DNA from: Sarcocystis neurona
Lineage: Eukaryota; Apicomplexa; Conoidasida; Eucoccidiorida; Sarcocystidae
DNA: 64,000 nucleotides
Direction of reading: 5' to 3'
Assembly (NCBI GenBank): GCA_000727475.1
Contig: KL647316.1
Span: forward strand, 311,623-375,622
The translations under genes and the position numbers were made by a program. Positions 24,415 to 35,900 of the stretch are shown here, one piece after another. The stretch's first letter is position 1; each line of letters opens with the position of its first letter. The notes under the pieces are model-generated. The model was not told where the DNA came from. It did no database searches and worked only from the letters and a program-made list of their open reading frames with translations.

Positions 24415-25656
24415 CTGGCAGGGGTGTTGCTGCTGCTTCTGTCTGCGCTATCCCACGCCCTTCGAGAGCTGGCGAAGCTACTGCCGCCGCTGGAGTGGTG
24501 CTGCTTCTGTCTGCTGCTGCCTCTGGTTTCTTTGCTGCGCTTGCTGCTGCTGTTGCTTCTTCTGAAGAAGCTGCACCATCCGGGCGTCTGGTTGCAGCAG
24601 GAGGCGGTGCCTGCTTGTTCTTCATCGCAGCATCAGCACGCTCTCGCTTGTCCTTCTCTTCCTGCTGCTCCCCGGCCACTGCTGCTGCTGCTCCCCCTCC
24701 TCCCCGCTGCTCCTCTCCCCCTGCAGCCGCTGACATCTGCTGTTGCTCTGCTGTCGACGCATCTGCTACACTCTCAACTGCAGGCTCCCCTCCGTCTCCT
24801 CCCCCTCCTCTTTCACTGGCACTATCTCTGGTCTGTTTGCTGCTTTCTCTGCTACTGGCGCCGGGACCGGCAGCAGCAACGGCTTCTTCAGCTGGAGACT
24901 GCTGAACGTTCTCTACTTTGTCTGCTAGGTCTACTAGCATACGCAAGATGGAACTGAAAGTATCTGCTAGCGACTCGTGTGTGTTGGTTTCTTCGGCTGC
25001 GGCTCCACTGGCCGGCGTGAGAGTCTCTCGGGCGCCGCGTGCTGCTAATTCTCTTGCTCCTTCCCCTCTGCCACTTCCTACTCCGTTGCTTCCTTCTCGC
25101 CGTGCATGTGCTGAGGGTGCTGCTGTTCGGCCCCCTACAGGTGGCCTTCCTCTTCGTAAATCAGCAGCAGATCGCTGTTGCTGCTGCTGCTCCTGCAACC
25201 CCGCCGCGTGTGCATCTCCTGCCGCCGCAGCTGCTCCTGCCGTGCTGTCTCTCTGCTGGTTGCTGCTGTTGATCACAGATCCACCACTGGGTCCTCTTCC
25301 TCCTGCTGCTGCTGCGGCTGTTCCTGCGTCTGTCGCTGCTGCTCTTCGCTCATCGGCACGAGCGACAGCAGCGGGCGCAGCGGCACCGTCTGCTTGCATC
25401 TGCTGCTGCTGCCGCTGCAGTGGCGGATCCCAACCGAAGGCGGCAGCGGCAGCAGCACCACCTGCAACAGCAGCACCACCTGCTGCACCGGCACCCGCTC
25501 CAGAAGCAGCTACAAAGCTCTGTGGCTGCTTCGCTGTTAGAGCCGGTGGCACATTCTTCTTCACACTCAACACAGCACCGCGGCTGCTCCCCCCCATGGA
25601 CGTAATGACTTGCGCCACGACACTTTTCACATCGCCAATAAACGCGGGATGGTGCC
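24415..25656 (-). CDS. Large internal exon of an Ala/Gln-rich protein; unknown function
   Basis: Acceptor TTTCTTGCTGCCGCAG precedes position 25656 and a donor CCAG|GTGAAT follows at 24415; the frame is open across all 1.24 kb. The start is a well-mixed block (HPAFIGDVKSVVAQVITSM, then GAVLSVKKNVPPALTAKQP). Long Ala/Gly/Gln runs follow, with a helical island SSILRMLVDLADKVENVQ in the middle and Lys/Ala-rich sequence at the end. No domain is recognised. The two helical islands flanked by disorder resemble scaffold proteins. It may be the upstream part of the minus-strand exons at 18-23 kb; splice phase could not be closed. Confidence 0.5.
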
Positions 25657-25825
25657 CTGCGGCAGCAAGAAATCGGCGCGGCAGCACAAGACAACGGCAG
25701 TGGCAGAACGTCAGGGCTGCAGCAAAATGTCCGGCCGGCACGAAGACGTCCGAGCAGCAGCAAAACGTCAGAGCAGCAGCAAAACGTCAGCGCACCACCA
25801 AACAACCGGACGGCAGCACACAACT

Positions 25826-25871
25826 GGACAGCAGCAAACGGGAGGACAGCAGCAAACGGGAGGACAGCAGC
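25826..25871. repeat. 18-bp minisatellite, about 2.5 copies
   Basis: Unit GGACAGCAGCAAACGGGA repeated directly from 25826, next to a partial duplication of GAGCAGCAGCAAAACGTCA at 25750-25790. Purine-biased on the plus strand. Confidence 0.8.
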
Positions 25872-25889
25872 AGCAGGACCTACTGGCCG

Positions 25890-26303
25890 CCGCAGAGGCG
25901 CGCGCGGTGTACACAGGCGTCAGTCAGCCAAGTTTGGAGTCCCTTCTGAAAGGCGGCGGCAGACGCAGAAAAGAGAAGCAGCAGCAGCGGATGAGAAGCC
26001 GAGCAGCAGCAGCAGCGAAAGAGAAGAAGCAACAGCAGCAGTGGAAGAGAAAAAGCGACAGCAGCAGCGGGAGAGAAGAAGCAGCAGCAGGACAGGAAGC
26101 AAAACAACAGCTTCCACGTGAAGCAGCAGGCTCAACCAGCAGAACGCGACGCAGCACACAGCTCAGGGCGTGCAGAAGCAGCAGCGGCAGACACAGAAGT
26201 CGCAGCAGGCCAGGCAGCAGCAGGTGGTCCAGCGTCAGCAGCAGGTGGCAGCAGTTGTACGGCTACGCCTCTCGCGCGAGTGCAGGAGTTGCGGGGAAAA
26301 TGA
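25890..26303 (+). CDS. Candidate 3' exon, Gln/Ala/Ser-rich
   Basis: A plus-strand frame runs through CAG arrays as Gln/Ser/Ala and ends in a less repetitive tail (CTATPLARVQELRGK) with a stop at 26303. Array polarity supports the plus strand. No start or upstream exon is defined, and a second plus frame is also open, so this is tentative. Confidence 0.25.
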
Positions 26304-29300
26304 ATAACACAACTGCTGAAGAGATAAAGAAGAAATGGCGAGCTTCTCTGGCCACTGCATCGTCCGTCTACGTACGGACTATACATACACACACAAACAC
26401 ACGTCATATATACACACGCTGAAACGGCATTCTACACACATCTCTTATCCACAACATATATACATAATATACATACTTAATATATATATATATATGCACG
26501 TATGTATATATATATGTATATGTATACGTATGATATGTTCTTACATATTACGAATGCACGCACAACCAGTATACGTATCCACTACGCACACACATACTGT
26601 GCGTATACGCTCACATGCCCCCCCATGCCCGTATTATATTCCGTATATCTGTTCGTCTCCACTACAGCACGTACATATATATATACGTGTCCATATTGTA
26701 TATCTAGAGGTCTATTAGATAGGGTACGTGCTCGGCGCAGGAGTGACAACAGTACACGTAGACAATTAACTTCGTGCGATAAAGCTGTCCCGCCGGCAAG
26801 CGTATAAACAGCCCACATACATACATACACATATCTGGGCAGAAGGAGTCGTAGCAATTTCCACAGGTGTTAGATGTATGATAGGCATACGCTGGATAGT
26901 CGTCAGAGTACACTACATACGCATGTATTAGAGAGGCTGTCGCAGGGGCAGGCGGTACTTCCGACAGACCTTAGCGCACCTCTATACACTTCCTGTACGT
27001 ACAGACACACGCGCTGTCAATGATTATACGCATACGTGTTATATAGAATACTTGGAGGTGTGGTTCGTATATGAGTATATACGTATATAGACACACACGT
27101 CTAGTATACAGTTGTATCCGTATATAGCGAGAGCACTTGTAGGGCGTGGGCGCTGTGTAGCGGCGGACGGGTAGCGATCGGCCGGCGTACCGAAGCAGCG
27201 GAAGCAGCGGCGACACATACACAAACACATCTCTTCCACAACTTCCGTACGACCGATGACCACTGGGCTGCCGTCCGGATTGCTGCTGTATTCCCGTACA
27301 CAGACGAACACTCCCACCAGCGCACACACATATATATACAAATCTTTGTATGCCTCTTTTTCTCTCTGTGTGTATACCCCACTATACATACTCGGTCCTT
27401 TGTGTCTCCCTCGTCTCCACCCCTATACACACAGACGTAGAAATCTGTGTATCTCCATTGCTATCCATCTGTTTCTCTCGACATATATACAGAAGAAAGC
27501 CTCTGCGTCTGCCTTTCTCTTGACATGTGCACGTATATGGACACTTCCGCTGTCCTGCTGTGCTTCGAGTTTCACACACACCTGCGTGGGCGTGTTCATC
27601 TCCAAGTAGAGACACGCACACAGTCACCTGTGTGTATACGTCTACACATATGTGCGTATACATACGCGCACGTATAATCAATATATACATACATGTATGT
27701 ACATACGTGTATCTATACCTGCAGACGGCGGCGGCGGAGTGCACACACGAGGCTGTGCCTCAGTACAAGGGGTCACGTTTTGGTACGTTTTCCACAAGAA
27801 CGTGTATACAAAAGGATATCTGTACAGAAAGCATCTTCCAATATACATATCTACGCACACGCATATCTGTACCTGTATCTACCTATCTATCTATCCACCT
27901 ATCTACGCATCTATCTACATCTATGCATATGTGCAGGCCCATAGAGAGATACGCGCAGCAGTCCGTGACACGTGTGTGTGTGTGTGTGTATGCTCTGCTG
28001 CAACGAGCGAAGACGCACGACCGTTCGCAGGCCCTGCACCTCCTGGCCACCGTAGCAGTTTTGGCCGGGGGAGACAGGAAGACTGACGGAGAGACACACG
28101 GACCGAGACAGACAGCGAGCCACAGCGACCGAGCGAGGGGCAGACACGCGGCCAGAGAGACGGCGAGCTACACACGCAAGAAGCCGCGAGCCACAGCGAC
28201 TGAGACACAAAACGTCGGAGACGAGACGCACGTTCGCTTCCGCAAGACGAAGGCGGGGCCGAGCACACAAACAGGCAGCAGTTACTCGTCAGGCGTCGAG
28301 ACACGTGGAGGCCTTCACACCACGAGGTGCCCAGACAGCAGCGTCGACGCACATCGCTCAGGAGGGGACATCTCACCTCAGAAAGAGCAGCAAAGAAACG
28401 TCGGCACACACCCACACATAGACGAGAAAAGACACGGATGCACTCCCTGCACATACATATATGTACATGCATATACACACATATACGTAAATACGTATCT
28501 ATCTATCTATCTCTCTCGTGTTAGTTGCGGCAGAGAGTATGCATGTATACGTGTGTATATGTTCACGTATGACAAGTGGCAGAGCGCACACATATACATA
28601 TATGCGGAATGTATAGAGAGACGTAGAGCCCCGGGATGGCCCGCAAGGAGGTAGAGGAACCGACCAGCTTCGCGCTCTCTGAATTTGCCGTCTGTTTCGA
28701 AGCCGACCTGAACAGACCCCACAGCGCGCAGCAGCACAGCAAATGCAGGGCGACACCGACGACGGGGTGTCCAGACACCCGAAGCCCCCGCACAACTCCT
28801 GCCCCCAAGTCGTCTCCCTTTCTCGGTCGCAAGATGACGCTGAACATGCGTAGACCCACGCGTACGTCGAAGTCAGAGACGAAAACGTGCCCGCGGGCAC
28901 TCACACACGGTGTCTAGACACCGTCCCCCGCGCTGACGCACAGACATCTCTACGTGGTGTACAGACACCGCAGCAAAAAGGTGCACACGACACGCTGTCT
29001 GCACGTCCCCACACGTCTGTATCGATATACCTCGGATAAAGACCCTGTCTTCGTGCGGATGCAGCGCATTGCAAGAGTTACACGCCTGTACGTGGGTATC
29101 GGCGTATATACTCGTATATACACAGGAAACAGGCAACGATACACATAGATAACCGTGAACGCAGATGTCTGATCTCCAGGCGAAGAGAATTTCAGCATGC
29201 CTGCCCGGGCGTCTGCGACACGGGTCCATGCTCTCCTGCCTTCCCTCTCTGTGACTTGCCTACCTATTCATCCACATCACCAGGCCCTTCGTCTACATAC

Positions 29301-29979
29301 GCGTACGAACCCACACATATACAGAAAGAAGAACGACGGCGAAATACTACAGAGTCATCCACGGGCGCCTCTACAAATCAAATGCACGCAGATCTCGTCA
29401 CTCATATACACACACATATGCATATCATGCATGCGTCAACACGTGCCTGCGAGCGTCTTATACGTGCATGCAAAGTGTCCTTACAAAAAAAGCAGAAGCT
29501 TGGAGACATACGGTTTCTGCAGACATACTCCAATATACAAACACACGCCGACATTGGCTCACACTCGCATGCATGCGTCCACGTATGCCTGCAGTTTCCT
29601 ATCTACGCCTACGTACAAATACACGCACGCAAATATCCTCACACACACACAGCCCCCGTGCATGCGTTCATATGTGTCTGCGAGTATACACTTACCGCGC
29701 AATAAAGCGCAGTCATACATATACACGTGAGGAGTGCCCCTACACATCTACAGAGGGACAAAACCGCAACTATACCGCATGCGCCAGTACGTACATAGAT
29801 ATGCACATACACGTATATATGTATAGAACAGGTACACGATGGCGTGTGGAGATACACACATGCAGGACGAAATGGAGCTACTGTACACACACACATGCAG
29901 TGGGATGGTATATATACGTACACATACTGAAGAGCACCCTGACATATGTGTACGTACACATGTCCATAGTGTAGAGCAC
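26304..29979 (-). other. Probable intron-rich 3' region of the large minus-strand gene
   Basis: TA/ATAC microsatellites (26445-26530, 27300-27340, 27640-27720, 27840-27940) alternate with GC-richer unique islands that look like exons on the minus strand. (a) 26960-26815, after a TAAG acceptor, reads VPPAPATASLIHAYVV and TCGNCYDSFCPD. (b) 27300-27130 has PVVIGRTEVVEE and MCRRCFRCFGTPAD. (c) 28890-28640 has a hydrophobic block HPVVGVALHLLCCCALWGL. (d) 29090-29020 has CNSCNALHPHEDRVF with a donor GAG|GTATAT. Splice phases were not closed. They could be downstream exons of the gene at 29980-36069. Confidence 0.3.
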
Positions 29980-32900
29980 TCATAGATGGATAGACAGATA
30001 CATATGTATGTATATATCTACAGACAGCAAGATCACCATCCCTGCAGGGTGAGCGTGTGTACATATATACACACATATATTTCTGCGGAGAAAATAGCTT
30101 ACTCTCTTCCAGAAGACAAGGTCAAGTGCTCGCGCTTCATTTAGCGAGAGCAGAGGCGCCTCGACAGGGACGTCGTGGACGTAAACGATGACGTTTTTCG
30201 CGGGAAATCGAAGGTCGATGACGGCGTTATTTAAGTCGTCGTACTTGGCGAGCGGCAGCCTTCTGCTGCTGCTTCTTCTGCTGCTGCTTCTCCTCCTCCA
30301 CACCCCACCCGTTTTTCCCGCTGCTGCCTGTCTCTCGCCTGTTCCGCGTTCCCTCTCCCCCTCCTCTCCAACAGTTGCTGCTGCTTCTGCTGCTGCGGCC
30401 CCTGGGGCCTCACCCGCTTCTCTTCCTCCTCCTTCTCTTCCTTCTCTTGCCCTTCCTCGTCCTGCCGCTTCCACCAGCTCTGCGTCGCCAGCCAGCAGCC
30501 GCATGCGGTTTTCCTCACGCACTTCTTCCTTGCGTCGCTCCCGAACCGCCGGAGAAATAATTTCCTCTGCGGACAGCTGCCACAGAAACGCTTCTCCCCC
30601 CGCTTCGTCGACGACAGCTCTTCTCCGCTCCTCAATCTCGCCCAGCCACTGCAGCTGCTTCCACGGCTGCTCCGCCGGCCGAGAAATACGGCTGCCTGTC
30701 TGTGCTCTGCTCTGCGCAGAATCCCACGTCCTCTTGCTGCTGGTGCTGCTGTGCGTCCTAGACACTACAATGCCACTGCTGCCGCTGCTCTTGCTGCCCT
30801 CGAGACCCCGACGGCTACTGTGCGGCAGCAGGCTGCTCGCACTGCTGTGTGGCAGGCTGCTGCTGCTTGGCTCCCAGAGAAGGGAGTCGGGCAGATAGGC
30901 AGCAGCAGCTTCATCCTCTGCACTTGTCAGCGAGCGCAGGACCACGAGGAAAGCAACGCCCTGGTCTGTTTCTGCGCTCTCCGCCGACTCCTCAGCGATC
31001 GTGTCTCTAGACGACAGTAGCGCCGCAGCCACGTTTCTTAAGTGATGATAGCGTCTCCACTTCCGACTCTCTGCCGCTCCTGTTTCCTCTTCGTCGGCAT
31101 CTGCCTGCTCTTCATCCGTGCCGTCATCCGACTTCCTCTTGCTGCTGCTCCTGCTGCCGGCTGTCGTAATACTGCTGCTGCTGTCCGTCCTCCTCCTTCT
31201 GCGAGAGAGCGAAGCGAGCGCCTTCGCGTCGACGTGCCGGTGCAGCAGGTCCCACACACGAGCGGCAATGGCGTCACGAGTTACATCCTTCTGCGGCCGC
31301 AGCACCGCTTTGCTCAACGACTCTGACAGCAGCGGACTTCTCGAGTATGCGTTGCCGGGCAGATGTCCCAGCAACCGCTCGGCCGTCCAGTAGTCTTCAG
31401 TCTCTGCTAATTCAACAGGAATTCCGTCTTCCTCGTCGAGCTCAATTTCTTCTTCCTCTTCGTCTTCTCCGTTTCCTTCTCTTGTTCTGCCATCGCGTCC
31501 AGTCTCTGCGCTTCCGACTACTCCTGCATCTCCTCCTGCTGCCCCAGAACTCGCTGCTGCTGCGTCTGCTGCTGCCTTCTCTGCTTCTGCGCCTCTCCGT
31601 CCGGCTTCTACACGTTGCATCCCGCTCATAGCACGCGACTCTGCATCACTTCCTCTGCTCTTTGAGGGCCCAGCGCCACCACCTTCCCTCCCGCTGCTTC
31701 TGTCGCCACGGGAAGTGCTGTTGCTGCGAGAGAAGGTCGAGGTGGTGGAGGCAGATGTGGGGCTGGTAGTTGCGACGTGCGTGCTGCGGAGGGGTTTGCT
31801 GCTGCTCTGCTTCAATTTTTTCCTTATGATGCGTCGTCTCCCCACGCTGTCGAAGTGACTTTCGTAGAAGCTGACCATATGTGGCGGAGGAGGCGCCATG
31901 TCGCGGTCGTGGAAATATTCGTAGACTTCGTAGAGGAGGCGGGAGTCGGTAGATACGTTTGGGTTTATGTATATGACACTGCGAGTCCCGAAGGTGCGTT
32001 GGGACATATGCAGTAGCAGCCCCCCCAGGCCGACGTGAAAGGGAAGCTGCGCCACTGCAGCAGCAGATAAGGCCTCGGTGCTCGGTTTCAACGTGCTGTT
32101 GCTGTTGCTGACGTTTCGACCGCTGCTTCCACTGCTTCGCCACCTCATACTCTCAGCAGCAGAAGGCCTTGTTGCTGCTGAGTAACGAAAATGCAGCGTG
32201 TCGACGCGAGTCCACGGCGACGTCTGTCCAAGGTAGTCCAGCAAATTGACGAAGCATCCCGACACCAGCTCTTGAGACATGAATGCTGCCTCCTCTCCTT
32301 GCTGCTGCTGCCGCGTCTGCTCCTCCTCGTTCTCCTGCTGCTGACGTGTCCACTGCTGCCCCTGCCGCTGCGGTGGCTGCCCCTCTTGCTCCTCCTGCTG
32401 CTGTGGCTGCTGCCGTGCAGAGCTCTCGGTGCCAGCTGGCTGTCGGGGGAAGCCGTGTTTCACCCGTTGCCAGGGTTGCTGCAGCAGTCGCTGCTGCTCC
32501 TGGTGGATCAGCTGGTACTGCTGCACGCGACTGGCAAGGGCCATGAGTGGGACATGCGCAGTAAACATGACTCTTCCCTCCCGCAGGCCGGACACAACAA
32601 GAGACGTGTTTGCTGCTAGTGCTGCAGCTGCTTGTGCTGCTGCCGCGGCTTGTGCTGCTGCCGCGGCTTGTGCTGCTGCCGCGGCTTGTGCCCCCTGACG
32701 AGACGTAGCGCGGGACGGACTGCCGTCTGCTCCAGCGGCAGGGCGGCCAGCCGCGGCAGTCTCACCAGCAGCTTCTTCCGAAGCAGCAACAGCAGCAGCA
32801 TGAAGTGCAACGGCAGCGCTGCTGCTCCGGTTCGGGATAGCCGTCACATATATGCCCGAGGCCACAAACGCAATGCCATTTTCGAAGGCTCCTTCTCCGG

Positions 32901-35900
32901 AAACCAGAGTAGCGACAGTTGAGAAATGCTTCGGCGGCCCCCTCCTCAAAGGCAGTGGAACAGCAGCAGCAGCAGGTGCTTCTTCGCTCAGCACATCGGC
33001 TGCCGCAACACTCGGACCTGACGCATCAGTGATACCGAACGCGGGAGCGCACTCAGAAGACAAAGCACAACTTGGAGTAGCAGCACGGCGTGGCTGCTCC
33101 TCGTGCTGCTGCTGCCCTTCTTGCTGTTGCTGCTCCTCTTGCTGCTGCTGCTGCAGATCCAGCAGCCAGGCAGCATTCGCTTGGCGTTGCGCGGCTGAGG
33201 CGCGGGATAGAGGGTCTACGTATCGCCACGGCGTGCGCTGGATAGCAGAGGGAGAAACAGCAGCAGCAGGCAGCACCAGGTGCTGCTGGATCTCTGCTGC
33301 GGCTGCAGCAGAATACTCTAGCGGTGGCACTCCTGCAGGGCTGCTGCCGAGGGTTCTTCCCTCTCTCTCGACTGCCGAGTGACCAACGGAGGAACTGTCC
33401 GGCCCGCCTCCGTCCGCAGCGCCAGCGGCAATACCCTCACGCAGAGGAGGCAGAGAAGGAGAAGACGCAGTAGCCGTGGCAGCGTCAGCTGTTGCGGGAA
33501 GAGGCCTCGCACCAGCACCAGCAGCTGCCGTAGGAAGCGGCGTCGGCGTACGAGAGGCAGGGTCCGCGCGACGGGGATTCGCAGGAGGAACCGCGTACGA
33601 GGGTGGGTTCAGCAACGCTTCGGCTGAGACGCTGACAGCAGCAGCGGCGTCTTGGACCGTCCAGAGTCCTTCCCAGTGGGTCTCAGCGTCGGTGGGGAGG
33701 CCAGCGGCAAAGTCGCGCTCGAGGTACGGCTGGGCAAAAGGAGCAGCAGATGTGTCGAAGGTCAGGAGATGCGTACTGGCCGACCATCCGCGCTGAAACG
33801 TCTCCCGGGTATATTCGCTGTGTGCCTCAGAGAAAGCAGCAGCAAGGCCGGTCGCCCCGGGGGTGAGCTCCATCTGCGTCGCAACGGCGCACATTCCCGC
33901 AAGTTCGGAAAAGTTCATACATTCCCTTCGTTCGCGCTTGTGCCAGGGGGGGACACCAGCGTAGATCGGCGTTTTGTCACTTAGCGAAGAAGAAGAAGGA
34001 GAAATGATGTCCCAGCTGTCGTCTGTGTCGTCCTCGTCTCGGTCGGCTTCCTCAAGAAGGGCCTCTTCAGCGCTGCCTACCAACTGCACGCGCACACCGG
34101 CTGCTGCTCTTTCTTCGTCTTGTGCTTCCCGGTGAACTTCTCCTTCTGCGTCTTCGTGTGCTGGGGGATGCCTGCCCTCCCCCCGTCCTGCTGCGCCAGC
34201 GGCAGAGACAGAGGTAAGGCGGGGAGCATCTTCTCGGCTTTGCCAGGCGTAGAACTCCGGGGCACTGGGACGGAGAGGGGAGCTCTGGTCTCTACCGTCG
34301 CTGCCGTCTTCGCGCGCGCTGCTGCTGCTGCCTCCTCGAGCACCAGCGTCGTCCTTCCGCTTTCTCCTTCGTTGAGTGACCTGCTCGAAACACACGAACT
34401 GCTGCTCCAGTAGCGCAGACGGTGGATAGTACATGCGCCTAGAGCCGCTGAAGACGCTCTGCAGAACCTCCTGCTTCTGCTGCTCTTCCAGCGCCAGCCG
34501 CAGCAGCCTCCGGTGTCTGCGTCGCCGCCGTCCCTGCTCGCCTGCTGCGGAGGCGAAAGCAGCAGCTTGCTGCCCGGGCGTGCCCGCCGCCTCGCGTCTT
34601 CTCTGCTTGTCTCTGAGAGCCCTGCGTCGCGCTCTTTGATACGACTTCTCGTTGGCAAGGTCATCCACCCGAACTTTTGTGTAGTGCTGCGCCATCGCTG
34701 GCACGTGCGTCCGGAAGATGTCCGCTGCAGCAGGCAGCAGGCGACCGCCTGCAGGGGTACGACCCCACACGTTGTACAGCGTCTTCCTGGCCATGCCCAT
34801 ATGGCCTATTGCGCTGGACAACGCCTCAGAGACGCCTGTCGCAGCGGATACGTCTCCTATTGTATCTTCGAGAAACATTCCTTGCAGCTCGTACGGAGAG
34901 GCTTCGGGGTGGTGCCGCACCGGCGCCACAGTGCTGCGCCACGGTTCTCCCACCCCGCCTCCCATGTACGTAAAGCGCCAGTCTATAACTATTCCCTGCC
35001 CGAGGCCCCAAGCTCTCTTCTCCTCTGCTATTGCCTCGGCTTCCGCGGCTGCTGCTCCGGTGGTCGGACTGGCAGTAACCGCACGACACGGTGCTGCTGC
35101 TGCTGCTTCTTCTGTTGTGGAAGAAGCGCGCGAAGTACGGGCCGCGGCTGCTGCCGCTGTTTCCCCGAGAAAAGAAGAAGTTGCTGCAGAGCTCGGAAGC
35201 GGCGCCAGTCGTCGGCACACAGACGCGAACGGGAAGACCCTGGGGTCGGGGAGTAGCACCGCCGCAGCGGCGTCTTTGCTGCCGCTTTCGAACTGCGGAA
35301 AAGACTCTGTCGCTACCTCCTCGTCCTCAAAGACAAACAAAGAGCCAAGAACACGCAGAGTAGCAAACAGCAAATTCCCCGCGGCTTTCAAATACAAGAC
35401 AAACTCTTCCCACCACCAGCTCTCCTCCGGTTCCTCGACGATTCTCAGCACCAAACGTCCCTCTGCCAACGCTTGGGCTGCCGCTTCTGCTCCTCCGCCT
35501 TCGCCTATCCCGTCTGCTGGTGCTGCGGGAGAGACGAGAGAAGCGACCGCGCGCAACATAGCGCCAGCCGCCCACGACAGCAGTTCGACGCACAGCTGCA
35601 TCGGGTGCAGCACTGTCCTGCCCCAGGCAGTCGTCACCGAGACGTTCTGCTCCCCCTGCTGCTCTGTTTCTTGCCACTGCTGCTCCACGTCTTCCTCGAG
35701 CCCTGCGTCTGCTTCATCAGACGCAACAGCAGCAGCGCGACCCCTCCGGTTGCTGCCTTGCAGTTGCCGCTGCTGCTGCGTCGCTTCTGTGACTGGCCGG
35801 CTGCAATTTCCAGCAGCAGTACACACGGCTGACAAGCGACAACAGCGCGAGGGCAGCGGGTGGTGCAGGTGGGCAAAGTAGTACTCAGGATTCTGCGGCG

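Noticed and set aside
18076..25656. Joining all minus-strand exons from 25.7 to 18.1 kb into one BAG6- or ubiquilin-like chaperone
   Set aside because: The helical islands invited the idea, but splice phases do not close, there is a stop at 22120, and no ubiquitin-like domain was seen.
30188..35881. Long plus-strand Leu/Ala/Cys-rich frames over the large minus-strand gene (for example 30188-30898 and 34718-35881)
   Set aside because: They are antisense readings of CAG arrays. The minus frame is open for 6 kb with ordered mixed islands, and the plus frames have no splice or composition support.
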